NCBI RefSeq assembly: GCF_958298935.1
Contig: NC_084924.1
Coordinates: 992,001-1,056,000, forward strand
DNA length: 64,000 bases
Source: Phragmites australis
Lineage: Eukaryota; Streptophyta; Magnoliopsida; Poales; Poaceae
Direction of reading: 5' to 3'
Position 1 is the first letter of the stretch; each line of letters opens with the position of its first letter. A program made the position numbers and the translations under genes. The notes under the pieces are model-generated. The model had not been told where the DNA came from. It did no database searches and saw only the letters and a program-made list of their open reading frames with translations. Shown one piece after another: positions 1 through 10,430 of this stretch.

Positions 1-460
1 TGTAACAACTCACGCACGCCACTAACACCCGAGACGCGGTCACCATGCCCGTGCCGCAATCACCACGCACGCCACAAACGGTCATGCGCAACTAACTGAG
101 CATGAACCTGCTAATTCTAACACAGTACCGTCAACTTTAAGTTGGGACTTTTCGTTTCATGTTGATTGCCTCTGGCATTTTACAATAATACGATGCGTTG
201 CTTCTCGGCGTTCTTCGTCTGTTACCTGAAGGATCTGTCTTCGTTTAATTAGTTCTGCTAGTCTATTGTTCGTTTGGTGCCGTTCATCAACCGGCCTAGA
301 CAATGTTTTTGTATCATCGTTATTACTATGTCCAGTATCTTTTCTCTGATGTTGTAAGATTTGGTTGTAAAACTTAATCCCGTTATTCTATAATTGAAAA
401 GGGTTTCCGTGTCGGAGAAAAATCTCCGAGCTGCGGCTTGATCGATTGCTCGTGTTGCAC
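1..460. other. Intergenic, no gene seen
   Basis: No coding exon is recognisable. The first hundred bases contain short CACGCACGCCAC-like repetitions. Short reading frames here overlap the duplicated block that follows and show no conserved protein signal. Confidence 0.5.
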
Positions 461-1402
461 GATGCATGTTGCCTCGTGATCTGTGATCTGCATGGCTAGC
501 TTTCTCTCCGAAGACGGAGACAGCCTCTGACAACGCGGATCAATTTCTATATATGAATTCAGGTCGATGGCCGAATCGATCCATGTGCATGCTGAAGTTA
601 TATTGTGACAACTCACAACTCAGTTCGTCCTTTTCCTTCGATAAACAAAAGCGTAATGATCTCTCTCTCTTGCTCGTGTTGCACGAGGGCAGGTATATAG
701 TACTACCTCTATTTGATGGGTGTTAAGTAAAAAAACGGAGGTAGTATATTTGATGCATGTTGCCTCGTGATCGGTGATCTGCATGGCTAGCTTTCTCTCC
801 GAAGACGGAGACAGCCTCTGACAACGCGGATCAATTTCTATATATGAATTCACGTCGATGGCCGAATGCCCGAATCGATCCATGTGCATGCTGAAGTTAG
901 ATTGTGACAACTGACAACTCAGTTCGTCCTTTTCTTTCGATAAACAAAAGCGTAATGATCTCTCTTTCTCTTGCTCGTGTTGCAGGTATACAGTACTATC
1001 TCTGTTTTTTTATTTGTTATCAATTTTCTACTGTTTTTACAGTACTACCTCTGGCTTGTGTTGCACGAGGTAGGTATACAGTACTACCTCTGTTTTTTAC
1101 TGTACTAATTTTGGCTTTACTTTTTCTACGAAAAATTTACAAATATTTAAAAAAAAGTATCTGATACTAATAAAGTATATTTTATGATGAATCTAATAAT
1201 ACGAAAGCTTTAGTTATTTATAATTTTTTTATAAAAAAATGTAAGATCAAAATTGCTATAATAAAAAATAGGTGTCAAATAGAAAAACGGAGTAGTATAT
1301 TTGATACAGGTTGCCTCGTGATCTGTGATCTGCATGGCTAGCTTTCTCTCCGAAGACGGAGACAGCCTCTGACAACGATCAACTCTCTCTCTCTCTCTCT
1401 CT
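461..1402. repeat. Tandemly duplicated 291-bp unit, three copies, one partial
   Basis: A unit starting GATGCATGTTGCCTCGTGAT occurs at 461 and again at 752. A diverged third start (GATACAGGTTGCC) is at 1302. Each copy continues with the same 'CTCCGAAGACGGAGACAGCC' motif, and the first two share a downstream TTCGATAAACAAAAGCGTAA stretch. Copy 2 is about 550 bp long because it carries a MITE near 1080-1298 and a short internal re-duplication around 972-1091. The copies are nearly identical, so the duplication looks recent. No gene was identified in it. Confidence 0.85.
1080..1298. mobile_element. Stowaway-like MITE inside the duplicated unit
   Basis: The left end reads AGTACTACCTCTGTTTTT and the right end AAAAACGGAGTAGTAT. 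They form imperfect inverted repeats of the grass Stowaway (Tc1/mariner) type with TA at the borders. The AT-rich 220-bp interior has no reading frame. A much shorter pair of the same ends (about 698-748) sits at the equivalent place in the first copy of the duplicated unit. Confidence 0.6.
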
Positions 1403-1730
1403 AAACCCTAATCCCGATTCCCGACCCCTAGAAGAAGAAACGCACGAAGAAACGCACGATGGCGAACTACTTAAAAGTCACTCGTTTTCAGGTGACTGAG
1501 AACAGACTTTCCGTTCATTTCTTTATGCTAGCAGCACCAAGAAATGTCTGGACTACACTAAAAATACCCTCGGTCGCATGAGAAATATCTAAAAAAACAA
1601 TGACCACCCACAAATAATTTGAAATGCACTCGATCGATCTAGAAGTACACTTCAATGCATATATGCGTGCTGTTTGCTAAGATGAATTTAAATTAAACCT
1701 GTGATAGCTAGAGTCCTAGATTTTGTACTA
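1403..1730. other. Intergenic, (CT)n followed by no recognisable gene
   Basis: A CT microsatellite at about 1383-1402 precedes a short AAACCCTAATCCC-containing stretch that looks like the 5' leader of a gene, but no conserved protein follows. An ATG at 1459 opens only a short frame. Confidence 0.4.
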
Positions 1731-2500
1731 CACTACTACAAAAACTATTTCTCGAGACACCTAGGTTTGATTTCTACAGGCGGTTCGTAGGAAAAACCGT
1801 CTGAGAAAGTGGCTGCGGCCCTGTGCGGCTGAGGACCGCATGTGGCAAGGATGATCCAATGTGCCAACCAAGATCTCACCGACAAAGAAATCCAAAACGT
1901 TCAACGTGACATGTGCCGGTTTATTATGCACGAAGTCATCCACAAGAACGGTAGATTCTTTGATCGCGAAGGCGAATTAGCTAGCCATCCGAGACTTTGT
2001 GTGTGGGAGAGCGACTCTTAGCTATATAGGCTTGTGATGTTGTAAATATTGTTGTACTTGTGTTAAATGTTGAAATATGTGGTGCTATTCATATTATTAT
2101 TGAAACTGTGTGAAATCTAGATGGAATAACATATATTCTAATTATTATTTTTTAAATAAATACATAGCACAGGCGGTTCTCATACGGAACCGCCTGTGGA
2201 AATCTTTATATCTAAGGCGGCAGCTAATGTGGACCACTTGTAGAAATTGATTTCCACATGCGGTTGACATAAAAAACCGCCTGTAGAAAACTATTTCCAC
2301 AGGCGGTTTATTAAGACAACCGCCTGTGGAAATCTATTTCCACAGGCGGTTCCTAATGTCAACCGCCTGTGAAAATCGATTTCCACAGGCGGTCACTTTT
2401 GCGCATGTGATTTCCACAGGCCTTCGGTCGTAAGCGGGTGCGCCAAACGCTTGTGAAAAGACGTTTCTATTCGTCTGTAAAGTATCGTTCTGTATTAGTG
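1731..2500. mobile_element. Non-autonomous CACTA (En/Spm-type) element
   Basis: The left terminus is CACTACTACAAAAACT. The right terminus, read on the other strand, is CACTAATACAGAACG. Subterminal repeats of the form CCACAGGCGGTT and their complements AACCGCCTG recur through 1780-1800 and 2165-2410, which is typical of CACTA transposase binding arrays. The flanking triplets are CTA and CGA, so the expected 3-bp target duplication is imperfect. At about 1850-2020 a plus-strand frame ending in TAG looks like the tail of a CACTA-associated protein, perhaps a Ulp1-like protease, but is too short to assign. About 770 bp; cannot be autonomous. Confidence 0.7.
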
Positions 2501-2507
2501 CGAGAGC

Positions 2508-3073
2508 GTGAGCCGTTGTTCAGACGGATTACTTAATTCTAGGCAAATGCTATTGTTCAGCGCCAGTTTTTATGCAAAAAGAAAAAATAAAAAAAAATCA
2601 GCCCAGTATAACTTCCAGTCTCCATATGTTTGGCTTCCCCCAAAAGCCTTCAAAATTAATTCATCAACGGATCGCTCAGCTCGCAGCCTAGATTGCTCCC
2701 ACACACTCTTCCACCCTTTCCCCTCCACCGTCGTCGCCGTCACGCACGATGGAAATTCCACAACCATCTTTGGCTCCAGTCACTCCATCGCCCCCTCCAC
2801 CACCACCATCTCCAGCCACACAACCCACCTCGCGCCTTCGTCCGACTATGAAGCTCTAGCGCCATCGGAGAGCTCGGATGAGGCATAGTCCTCTGACTCC
2901 GGATCGGCAAAGTCCCCTACGACGACGAAGTTTGGGACTTCTTCATGGACAAGCCGAAGCTGAAGAGGTGCTGGAGCTTGGATAAAGAGGAGGAAGACAC
3001 CAAGATGGAGACCGAGAAGGAGGAGGCGGACGACGATGATGACTACTTCTTTGTCGTGGCCGATCCTAACTGA
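2508..3073 (+). pseudogene. Frameshifted fragment of an acidic unknown protein
   Basis: A frame from 2508 ends at a TAG at 2886-2888 after a run rich in Ser, Thr and Pro and a short acidic SSDEA end. A second frame picks up within 30 bases and runs to a TGA near 3071. It encodes a region with Tyr-Asp-Asp-Glu, Trp-Asp-Phe-Phe-Met-Asp-Lys and a Lys/Glu/Asp-rich tail ending VADPN. The two pieces read as one low-complexity acidic protein split by a frameshift. I do not recognise the family. It lies between two CACTA ends and may be a captured or transposon-encoded fragment. Confidence 0.4.
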
Positions 3074-3339
3074 CCAGGGTAGGCATAGGTGCGGTGGGTG
3101 TAATACTCCTTTTGTAACGATGACGAATCAAAAGTCTTAGGGTTTCTTTTGAGTGCGTAGCATCGTCGTTTGTTTTGGTGTACAATAGAGTTGTTTATTA
3201 GTGTGATAAAAAAAATGGTTTTTGGTTTAGTAATATAAAACTTAAATAATTATGGCATGCCTGTTTGAATTTCAATTTTTTTCAGATTGTGTATCTCTAT
3301 TTTTAGTTAGTAGCTGGAACCAGCAGTGATAAGGGATAT

Positions 3340-3546
3340 TAATTGGTAAATTGGAGCTAAAAACTAGCAATGATACAAACCACCATCACTAGATGGAGTC
3401 ACGAACCGGGAGTGATAGTTAATATCAGTGCTGGTTCTTAAGCCAGCAATAATAATCCATGATTATCATTATCGTTTAATTATTGTCGGTTAAAAACCGA
3501 TAGTAATGTAGTTTTTGAACCGACAATAACATATTGTATAGTAGTG
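3340..3546. mobile_element. CACTA terminus with subterminal repeats
   Basis: The sequence ends TTGTATAGTAGTG, the complement of a CACTACTATACAA terminus. Repeated motifs of the type GAACCGACAATAA and AACCAGCA(G/A)T(G/A)AT precede it in both orientations. The partner end was not found. The repeats differ from the AGGCGGTT type of the element at 1731, so this is a different family. Confidence 0.5.
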
Positions 3547-3716
3547 TGATGTGATATGAACTTATATACGCAAGTTGTACTCTTGTAGGTACTGGAAGAT
3601 CAGGGTCGACTCGACTGTATTAATTCACGTACGATTAATAATATATCCATTCAAAGATTTGGTGACCGTATCTTTGGATGACCAGATCGATCTACCATTA
3701 TACATGCTCACGTGTA

Positions 3717-4161
3717 CTCCCTCTCGTCATAAAAAAGTAATATTTTCGGCTGCATACAATCAACATGTTTAAATTTTGAACATCAATATCTTTTTAATAT
3801 TTCGATTGAATTTTTAAAAATAGTGTAGTTATATTTGTCTTGAATGGTGTTTTTGTAATATTACAAATTTGCTATGTTTTGCATGTAGTTTATATTAGAA
3901 ATTTATGGTCCAAATAGTGCGTTGATGATCATGTTGATGTCCAAAACGATACTCTATTGTAAAAGAGAGAATTTCACAATGTGATGTATACGCACCGTCT
4001 ATCTCGATTGTCTATTTGCGTTGAGATTTATACTGAAGGGTTAGGTAAAATATAAGGTAGGTAAAAGAATTAATAGATAAATAAAAAAGATAAACAACCT
4101 GGTGCGTATACTATACGACGTTTGCGGAGTTACATTTCCCCTATATTGCGACGGTAGGGAG
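3717..4161. mobile_element. Stowaway-like MITE
   Basis: The left end CTCCCTCTCGTCATAAAAAA follows TA, and the right end GCGACGGTAGGGAG is followed by TA. This matches the CTCCCTC...GAGGGAG inverted repeats and TA target of grass Stowaway elements. The interior is AT-rich and non-coding. At about 445 bp it is longer than usual and may contain a second small insertion around 3966-4130. Confidence 0.55.
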
Positions 4162-4538
4162 TAACAACATGCATTCAGTCTACAAACGCCAACCTAAGAA
4201 AGGTCCATTCCTGTCTGCCGTAACTACTTCTTTTGCCACGCATATTCTATTGCACCTTTAAAAATCATTCATTATTTCTAGAGGGAGTATATACGTACAT
4301 ACTCTCTCCAATCATAATGTATGTTGTTTCAGTCACTCTCACTCTTTGATAATGTATGGTCTTAGAGAGAGCATCGACTGATGAAATACTTCAGGCATCC
4401 GATGAGAAGCAGCCAGCTAGCTCCCTAGAATATATACATACATATATTCTCCATGCCACGACAGTAGCTCTGACCGGTGCCAACATAGCTGGATCGCCTA
4501 CTTAGTAGTACATGCATGCCTCTCTTTTTTATCTTAGA

Positions 4539-4972
4539 TAAAGTCATCTCTAATAGCTATTTTAAATTTTTATTTTTAAAAATATTATATATTATTTTCT
4601 ATTAATATTACAATATCTCTTAATTTTTTCATCTTCAACAGCTATACTATTTCTTAACTTCTACTACTCTTTTCCTCTCTTCGAACCCGCTATCACCCTT
4701 TGTCTACAGTACAACTACAGTATGCTACAGTACTGATACAGTACCCCCGACTGTGTTTTCCTCCTCGTACTGTCAGCCTTTATCTACAGTACTGTTACAG
4801 TGTATTGTTGATGCTACAGTAGCTCCGCAAATTTACATCCATATCCTCCCCGTAATACTGTAGCAACAATGTATCGTACTGTATCACTAGATCTGGATTG
4901 TAGCACTCCGCAAAAGTATTATACTAGATTCTGTAAATTTAAAGCTACTGCTGGAGTTAGCCTAAGTAGGCA
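4539..4972. mobile_element. Probable MITE with many TACAGTA motifs
   Basis: The left end CATCTCTAATAGCTATTT and the right end AAAGCTACTGCTGGAGTTAGCC are imperfect inverted repeats of a common grass MITE type. The interior carries repeated CTACAGTA and TACAGTAC strings at about 4705-4870. No reading frame. Superfamily not certain; PIF/Harbinger-like is my guess. Confidence 0.45.
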
Positions 4973-5632
4973 GGGGTGTCTTGATCGAAACCGAACCAGA
5001 CGATTTAACAGCAGCTAATTAGTATTGCATGCACTACAATACACTGTCAAGCTGCTCAATAACCACCACACTACACGTGCCGTTGTTCTGGACCTTTGAA
5101 TTCACGTCGCTGTGAGCAGTCATGCATGGGCCACCGGACCAATGGAGATGGCCACGTACGTGGGTCACGAGTCCCACGCGGATCTCTCCTCTTAAATATA
5201 TATCGTTTTAATATTTTGATTTTATTCTTAAATAGAATAAAATCGTTTTAAAATTTTGATTTTATTATTAAATAAATATATTTTAGGTTTTTAAGATGAT
5301 ATTTTATTAGAGTATTTATATTAAAGACTTTTAAAAAGTGGAGTTTTAACTTAATTACTGTGGTGGATTGATGTCGTACGTGTCATTGATTGAATGTTGA
5401 ATAAATCGAGAGAGTTAAACCTATCATATAAAAAAATTATTATAATCTTATTATGTATATTAAACACTAAAATAATATCTAAATGAGAAATGAGATATTA
5501 CTTGCTAGTTGGTTTCCACTTTCCCGCGCAGGCAAGTCGGGTGGTATGCATGCATGGTCGATGCGCAGCGTGCCCACCCCTGCGGCCCTGCATCGCGTCT
5601 GTATGCATGCGTGGTTGGTGCGGATCCAACAC
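4973..5632 (+). promoter_or_regulatory. Upstream region of the CYP79A1-like gene
   Basis: This interval holds no gene and would be the promoter of the P450 at 5796. Visible motifs are an ACGTACGTG string near 5153 with a nearby GGTCACGAG, CATGCATG-type RY motifs at about 5546-5556 and again near 5602, and an AT-rich stretch at 5195-5490. RY motifs are known binding sites of B3 factors. Whether they act here is inference. Confidence 0.4.
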
Positions 5633-5640
5633 CATAAATA
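5632..5640 (+). promoter_or_regulatory. Candidate TATA box of the CYP79A1-like gene
   Basis: CCATAAATA lies about 160 bases before the chosen ATG at 5796. This would place the transcription start near 5665 and leave a 5' leader of roughly 130 bases. No better TATA-like string lies between here and the start codon. Confidence 0.45.
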
Positions 5641-5795
5641 GTCACCTCGGGCTAGCAGCCCCATTCGTCAAGCAGCACACTGCAGCTGAGCTGAGTGAGC
5701 TTCCTTGGCCAAGCTAGCTAGAGCAAGCCAAAGAGCTCAACATCAGTACTACGTACGTGCTCGCTACGTACCTCCCACCCTGCAAGAACTTCAAC

Positions 5796-7543
5796 ATGGC
5801 AATGGAGGTGGGACCAGCCGCCGCCTCCTTGCTCACCTCCTCAGCGATCCTCAAACTGTTGCTGCTCGCGGTGACGCTCGTCTACCTCGTCCAAACCCTT
5901 AGGCCGCGCCGGAAGAGCACGTGCACCGCACCGCTCCCCCCGGGGCCCGTGCCATGGCCCGTCATCGGCAATCTGCCCGAGATGATGCTCAACAAGCCGG
6001 CGTTCCGGTGGATCCACCTCATGATGAAGGAGATGGGCACCGACATCGCCTGCGTCAAGCTGGGCGGCGTCCACGTCATACCCATCACCTGCCCCAAGAT
6101 CGCACAGGAGGTGCTCAAGAAGCAGGACGCCAACTTCGTCTCCCGCCCGCTCACCTTCGCCTCCAAGACATTCAGCGGCGGCTACAAGAACGCCGTGCTC
6201 TCCCCCTACGGCGACCAGTGGAAGAAGATGCGCCGCGTGCTCACCTCCGAGATCATCTGCCCCTCCCGCCACAAGTGGCTCCACGACAAGCGTGCCGACG
6301 AGGCCGACAACCTCACCCGCTACATCTACAACCTCGCCACCGCCAACTCCGGCGCCGTCGACGTCAGGCACATTGCGCGCCACTACTGCGGCAACGTCAT
6401 CCGCCGTCTCGTCTTCAACAAGCGCTACTTCGGCGAGCCGCAACCCGACGGCGGCCCTGGCCCGCTGGAGGTGCAGCACATGGAGTCCGTGTTCACCTCC
6501 CTGGGGCTCCTCTACGCCTTCTGCGTCTCCGACTACCTCCCCTGGCTGCTGGGCCTCGACCTCGACGGCCACGAGAAGATCGTCAAAAAGGCCAACGAGA
6601 CGGTGAACAGGCTACACGACACGGTCATCGACGAGCGGTGGAGGCAGTGGAAGAGCGGCGAGAGGCAGGAGCTGGAGGACTTCCTCGACGTGCTCATCAC
6701 GCTCAAGGACGCCCAGGGCAACCCACTGCTCACCATCGAGGAGGTCAAAGCACAGTCGCAGGTGCGTCCTAGTAAACATGCATGTAGCAAATTAAGGCTT
6801 AAATAATAATGGAGTCGTACACGTTGTACTGCATGAACATGCCCATGAAGAATGTTTTAGTGATTAACATGCATGCATGCACGGCCACAAATGAAATGCA
6901 GGACATCACGTTCGCGGCCGTGGACAATCCGTCGAACGCCGTCGAGTGGGCGCTGGCGGAGATGGTGAACAACCCGGACGTGTTGGAGAAGGCGGTGGCG
7001 GAGATCGACCGAGTCGTCGGACGGGAGCGGCTGGTGCAGGAGTCCGACATCCCGCAGCTCAACTACGTGAAGGCCTGCATCCGCGAGGCCTTCCGCCTGC
7101 ACCCCGTCGCGCCCTTCAACGTCCCGCACGTCGCGCTCTCCGACACCACCATCGCCGGCTACCACGTCCCCAAGGGGAGCCACGTCATCATCAGCCGCAC
7201 CGGCCTCGGCCGCAACCCCCGCGTCTGGGACGACCCGCTCCGCTTCAACCCCGACCGCCACGTCGTCGCAGACCCCAAGGCCGACGTCGTGCTCACCGAG
7301 AACGACCTGCGCTTCATCTCCTTCAGCACCGGCCGCCGCGGCTGCATCGCCGCCTCCCTCGGCACCGCCATGAGCATCATGCTCTTCGGCAGGCTCCTGC
7401 AGGGGTTCACCTGGAGCAAGCCGGCCGGGGTGGCGGCCGTCGACCTCAGCGAGTCGAAGCACGACACTTTCATGGCCAAGCCGCTGGTGCTGCACGCCGA
7501 GCCGAGGCTGCCGGCGTACCTCTACCCGGCCATCTCGAATTAA
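5796..7543 (+). CDS. CYP79A1-like: CYP79A1-like tyrosine N-monooxygenase (cytochrome P450)
   Basis: Exons 5796-6761 and 6902-7543 give 535 residues; the single 140-bp intron is GT-AG, phase 0. CYP79A enzymes N-hydroxylate an aromatic amino acid twice to give an aldoxime at the ER; in sorghum CYP79A1 starts dhurrin synthesis from tyrosine. Seen here: membrane anchor at 16-34, hinge [10 protein letters not shown] at 46-55, CYP79-type I-helix DNPSN at 330-334 (replacing the usual acid-threonine pair), EAFR at 384-387, [10 protein letters not shown] after it, FNPDR at 437-441, and heme motif [10 protein letters not shown] with Cys470. The whole protein matches my recollection of sorghum CYP79A1 closely. 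The ATG at 5796 is chosen because the frame upstream has only a GTG; a second ATG lies at 5802. Substrate (Tyr versus Phe) is inferred. No CYP71E or UGT85B partner was found in the window. Confidence 0.95.
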
Positions 7544-8291
7544 TTCATGGCCGGTTGCTACGGCTAACTGGCCGGCTAAGCAAGGAGTAAATAAGTCCAG
7601 TGTCAGCTAGTGCATATAAAATGAGCCTGATCACCATGTCAGGCTCTCTTACCTGTGCTAGCTACCTGTAATAATCATTTTTTTCGCGCTTAATTCTGTG
7701 GTTGTGCGTGTTCTTCAGACCGTCGTGGCACCACCATTCACCCTTGTACCGGGTTAATATTATTATCAACAATAATATTTATCTGTGCTGTGCTACAAGT
7801 AGCTGCCGGTAGTACTCAAGGTATCTCCATCGCATTTGCATTACGTCTCCATCAATAACAGAATGGATAGTGCTCCATCGCATGTCATCTAGCCACATTT
7901 CGTCGACGAATAGATGAAAGATTCCTTTCTTTTGCCTCAAACAAATTCAACTAGAATCAATCCAGTGTTCCAATGCACCAGGACTCTGAGCACATATGAC
8001 ATTCAAAAACTCAATGCAAATTTCAGACATGAGAGGTAACTAGCTAACTGATGCCAATGCCTGGACGCAGATGCACAACACAAGAGGACCAACGTCATAA
8101 AATACGCACTAGATAAGGCTGCGCATCATTTGCTAGGCCAAAACATAGTTTAAACTGAACTGTGCTGGCAAGTCAGAATCGAGAACTCATTCGACAACTA
8201 ATCCAAAAGCTTCAGGTTCACATCAGGTCACATAGTGTTTATTTTTTTGTAGTTAGAATTATTGAAGCTGTTTATATCCGTGATACTTTAC
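7544..8291. other. Intergenic between P450 and carrier pseudogene
   Basis: This contains the 3' untranslated region of the P450 and AT-rich sequence. No further gene or clear repeat was recognised. Confidence 0.5.
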
Positions 8292-9049
8292 CTTCAAGAA
8301 TCCCCTAGGGCCTTCCTCACCTCAGGATTGTCTGAGCACAGCTTACTATTCCAGAGTACTGGTTTCCTTGTCCCTGAAATTGCAACCAACATGGAAACGA
8401 TCAGTGATACAAATGGAGATTTTTTCTTCTTCTTCTTTTGTGGATTTTTTTGTGGAACACAAATGGGGATTTCAGCTTTTATTGCAAGCAAGGGTATCCA
8501 CCTGAACCATCAATCTTGTCTTCATGACATCAAGGGGTGTTGTTATAGCTCCAGTAATGAAAACAAGCATCACATACAAGTTATAAGTTATGACAAGTGG
8601 CGGTCTAACAGATGCAATATGACAGAGATATTATGTACTCACGGGAGAACGCCAGCGAGATTTCCAGCTAATCCAAGCCTTTCCATTCAATTCGGCTTCC
8701 ACCATGAGCAGCCTGAAGAAATCACAGAGTTCAGACAGACATGCATGTTGCAATTCTAAGATGCCGGTAAACAATGAGCAGAAAAAACTGGATTCATAAG
8801 GGAAATAGAAGCATAAGACAGTAATTTAAAAAAAACTAGACAGACACTCTTTTTATCATGAGTGGAATAGAATTTAGTCAGCATTGCAGCTAGCACATCA
8901 CTGCTCTTATTCTCTCAAGATGTCAGATTATAAAAATAGCTATTGTGCGGCGAAAAAATGATTGACCTGAAGCCTGGTTTTTATTGTATCAATTGGGTAC
9001 AGGGCTGTTTCCACCACAACACCAGCGGTTCCTCCAGCTATGCTGCCCT
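8292..9049 (-). pseudogene. Decayed S-adenosylmethionine mitochondrial carrier (SAMC-like)
   Basis: Four pieces on the minus strand match parts of the SAM carrier of the mitochondrial carrier family. 9049-8967 encodes GSIAGGTAGVVVETALYP followed by IDTIKTRLQ, a carrier signature P-x-D-x-x-K-x-R. 8712-8643 encodes AAHGGSRIEWKGL, then, after a small deletion that shifts the frame, GLAGNLAGVLP. About 8558-8502 encodes TGAITTPLDVMKTRLMVQ, a second carrier signature. 8373-8292 encodes GQGNQYSGIVSCAQTILR and, after an extra T that shifts the frame, EEGPRGFLK. GT donors and AG acceptors flank most pieces, so this is a DNA-level duplicate, not a retrocopy. The middle third of the carrier (matrix loops and helices 3-4) and the N terminus are missing. 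Not functional as a carrier. Confidence 0.85.
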
Positions 9050-10422
9050 CTGAAAAGACAAAGCTATCCATAAACAAAAAACAGCTACATTATCGTGGGA
9101 CCTGCACCTTCCTAGCTCACACCAGTGACCATCAGCAACCAAGAAAATCGGATGCATTGCGGAGCAGCAAAACGAAGTACATGACTACTAATGCAGACAT
9201 GTAGGAGAGGAATTGACGCTCCGCGCAAAACCTGAAAGAAATTCAACGACTTCTCTTCTCCACCTTCTCCCATGTTTGCAGCTCAGGGGCGGACTCAGCT
9301 GTGGGGAACGTCGGTTCGATTGAACCCCCAAAAAAAAAAAGCTTTGGTAAAATGAACAGGTATTACGACTCCACCGCGCAGCAAACAAACCGCAACAAAA
9401 GAAACTATTAGAAGAATCCATCCAGGCAAATTAGGGATTCCGTACCAGCAAGAGAGGAAATCAGTCCGGGTCCGGATATCCAGTACCGGTAGAGGCGGGG
9501 GGGGGGGGGCGGCCGGCGTGAAGAATTTGGGATGAGAAGGTAAGCAGCTCGGGGATCATCGCTTTATCAGGAGAGAGAACGGCAATGGGAAGCCACCTGC
9601 TTGCCGTACAGCCCATTTACATGTACGTGGCCCGTTTTCTTTCTTCTTTAGGCCCAGCCCATGCAGTTCAGGACCTCCCTGCACACACAAACAAAAGCCC
9701 ATATACTTACCAGGTGACACAAAAAATTCATATATCTCACATCTTCATCTACTCTCCTCCTACCTAACAAAATCCCTAAATTTAAATAATGTACCCATTT
9801 TATCATCAATTCTCGTCCTTCAGTCTTTCCGTCTCGTCACCGGCTACGGATAGAGGACCTGTTTTACTATGAAGATAAATGAAAAAAAAAATAAGAGAGA
9901 AATTAGCGGATAATCGCATCCTATTTTTTTCTATCACATCTGCAATTAAACTACAGTATCGCTCCGAACGTATTCATTCGGCCGTGCTCTCCTATGATGC
10001 ATTCATATTTCTATACCTTGAGTTTATACTTGATGTTATTGTATCTAATGTTTATGTTTTTATTACAATATACAGACAGTTAGCTAGTATTTCGTAAATT
10101 AAAAGGTACTTAGGTCTCTATCTGATGTGGCATTCGGGTTTAATCATAATTTGTAATTTTAATAATAAAATAGAAATAAGTTTGATGTCCTAGGCTCAAC
10201 ATCTATAGATAACCGGAATTGTTTTTTAATAATACAATAGAAATAAGTTTTTTTTGTGAAGGATAGAAATAATTTTTATATCCCAGCCTCAATGTAGATC
10301 ATCGGAATTGGTATGGGCCCACAAAAAAACAAGACGCACACCTATATACTCCGTATGTCGTTGAAACTAGCAAAATTGTGGTGATTCCCTTCCTGGCATA
10401 GGGTATGATCAAGAACGTGCGT
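9050..10422. other. Intergenic, possible old 5' flank of the carrier pseudogene
   Basis: A GC-rich patch with a 12-bp G run sits at about 9498-9520. The segment around 9290-9345 (GGGGCGGACTCAG...GAACCCCC followed by an A run) looks like a degraded transposon end. From 9780 to 10330 the sequence is AT-rich. No gene seen. Confidence 0.4.
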
Positions 10423-10430
10423 CATGCAAG

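Noticed and set aside
1731..3546. A single CACTA element spanning both CACTA ends at 1731 and 3546
   Set aside because: The subterminal repeats at the two ends belong to different families, the flanking triplets do not match, and a closer compatible right end exists at 2500.
8262..8759. 165-residue plus-strand frame
   Set aside because: It runs antisense to the exon-like blocks of the carrier pseudogene and has no conserved motif.
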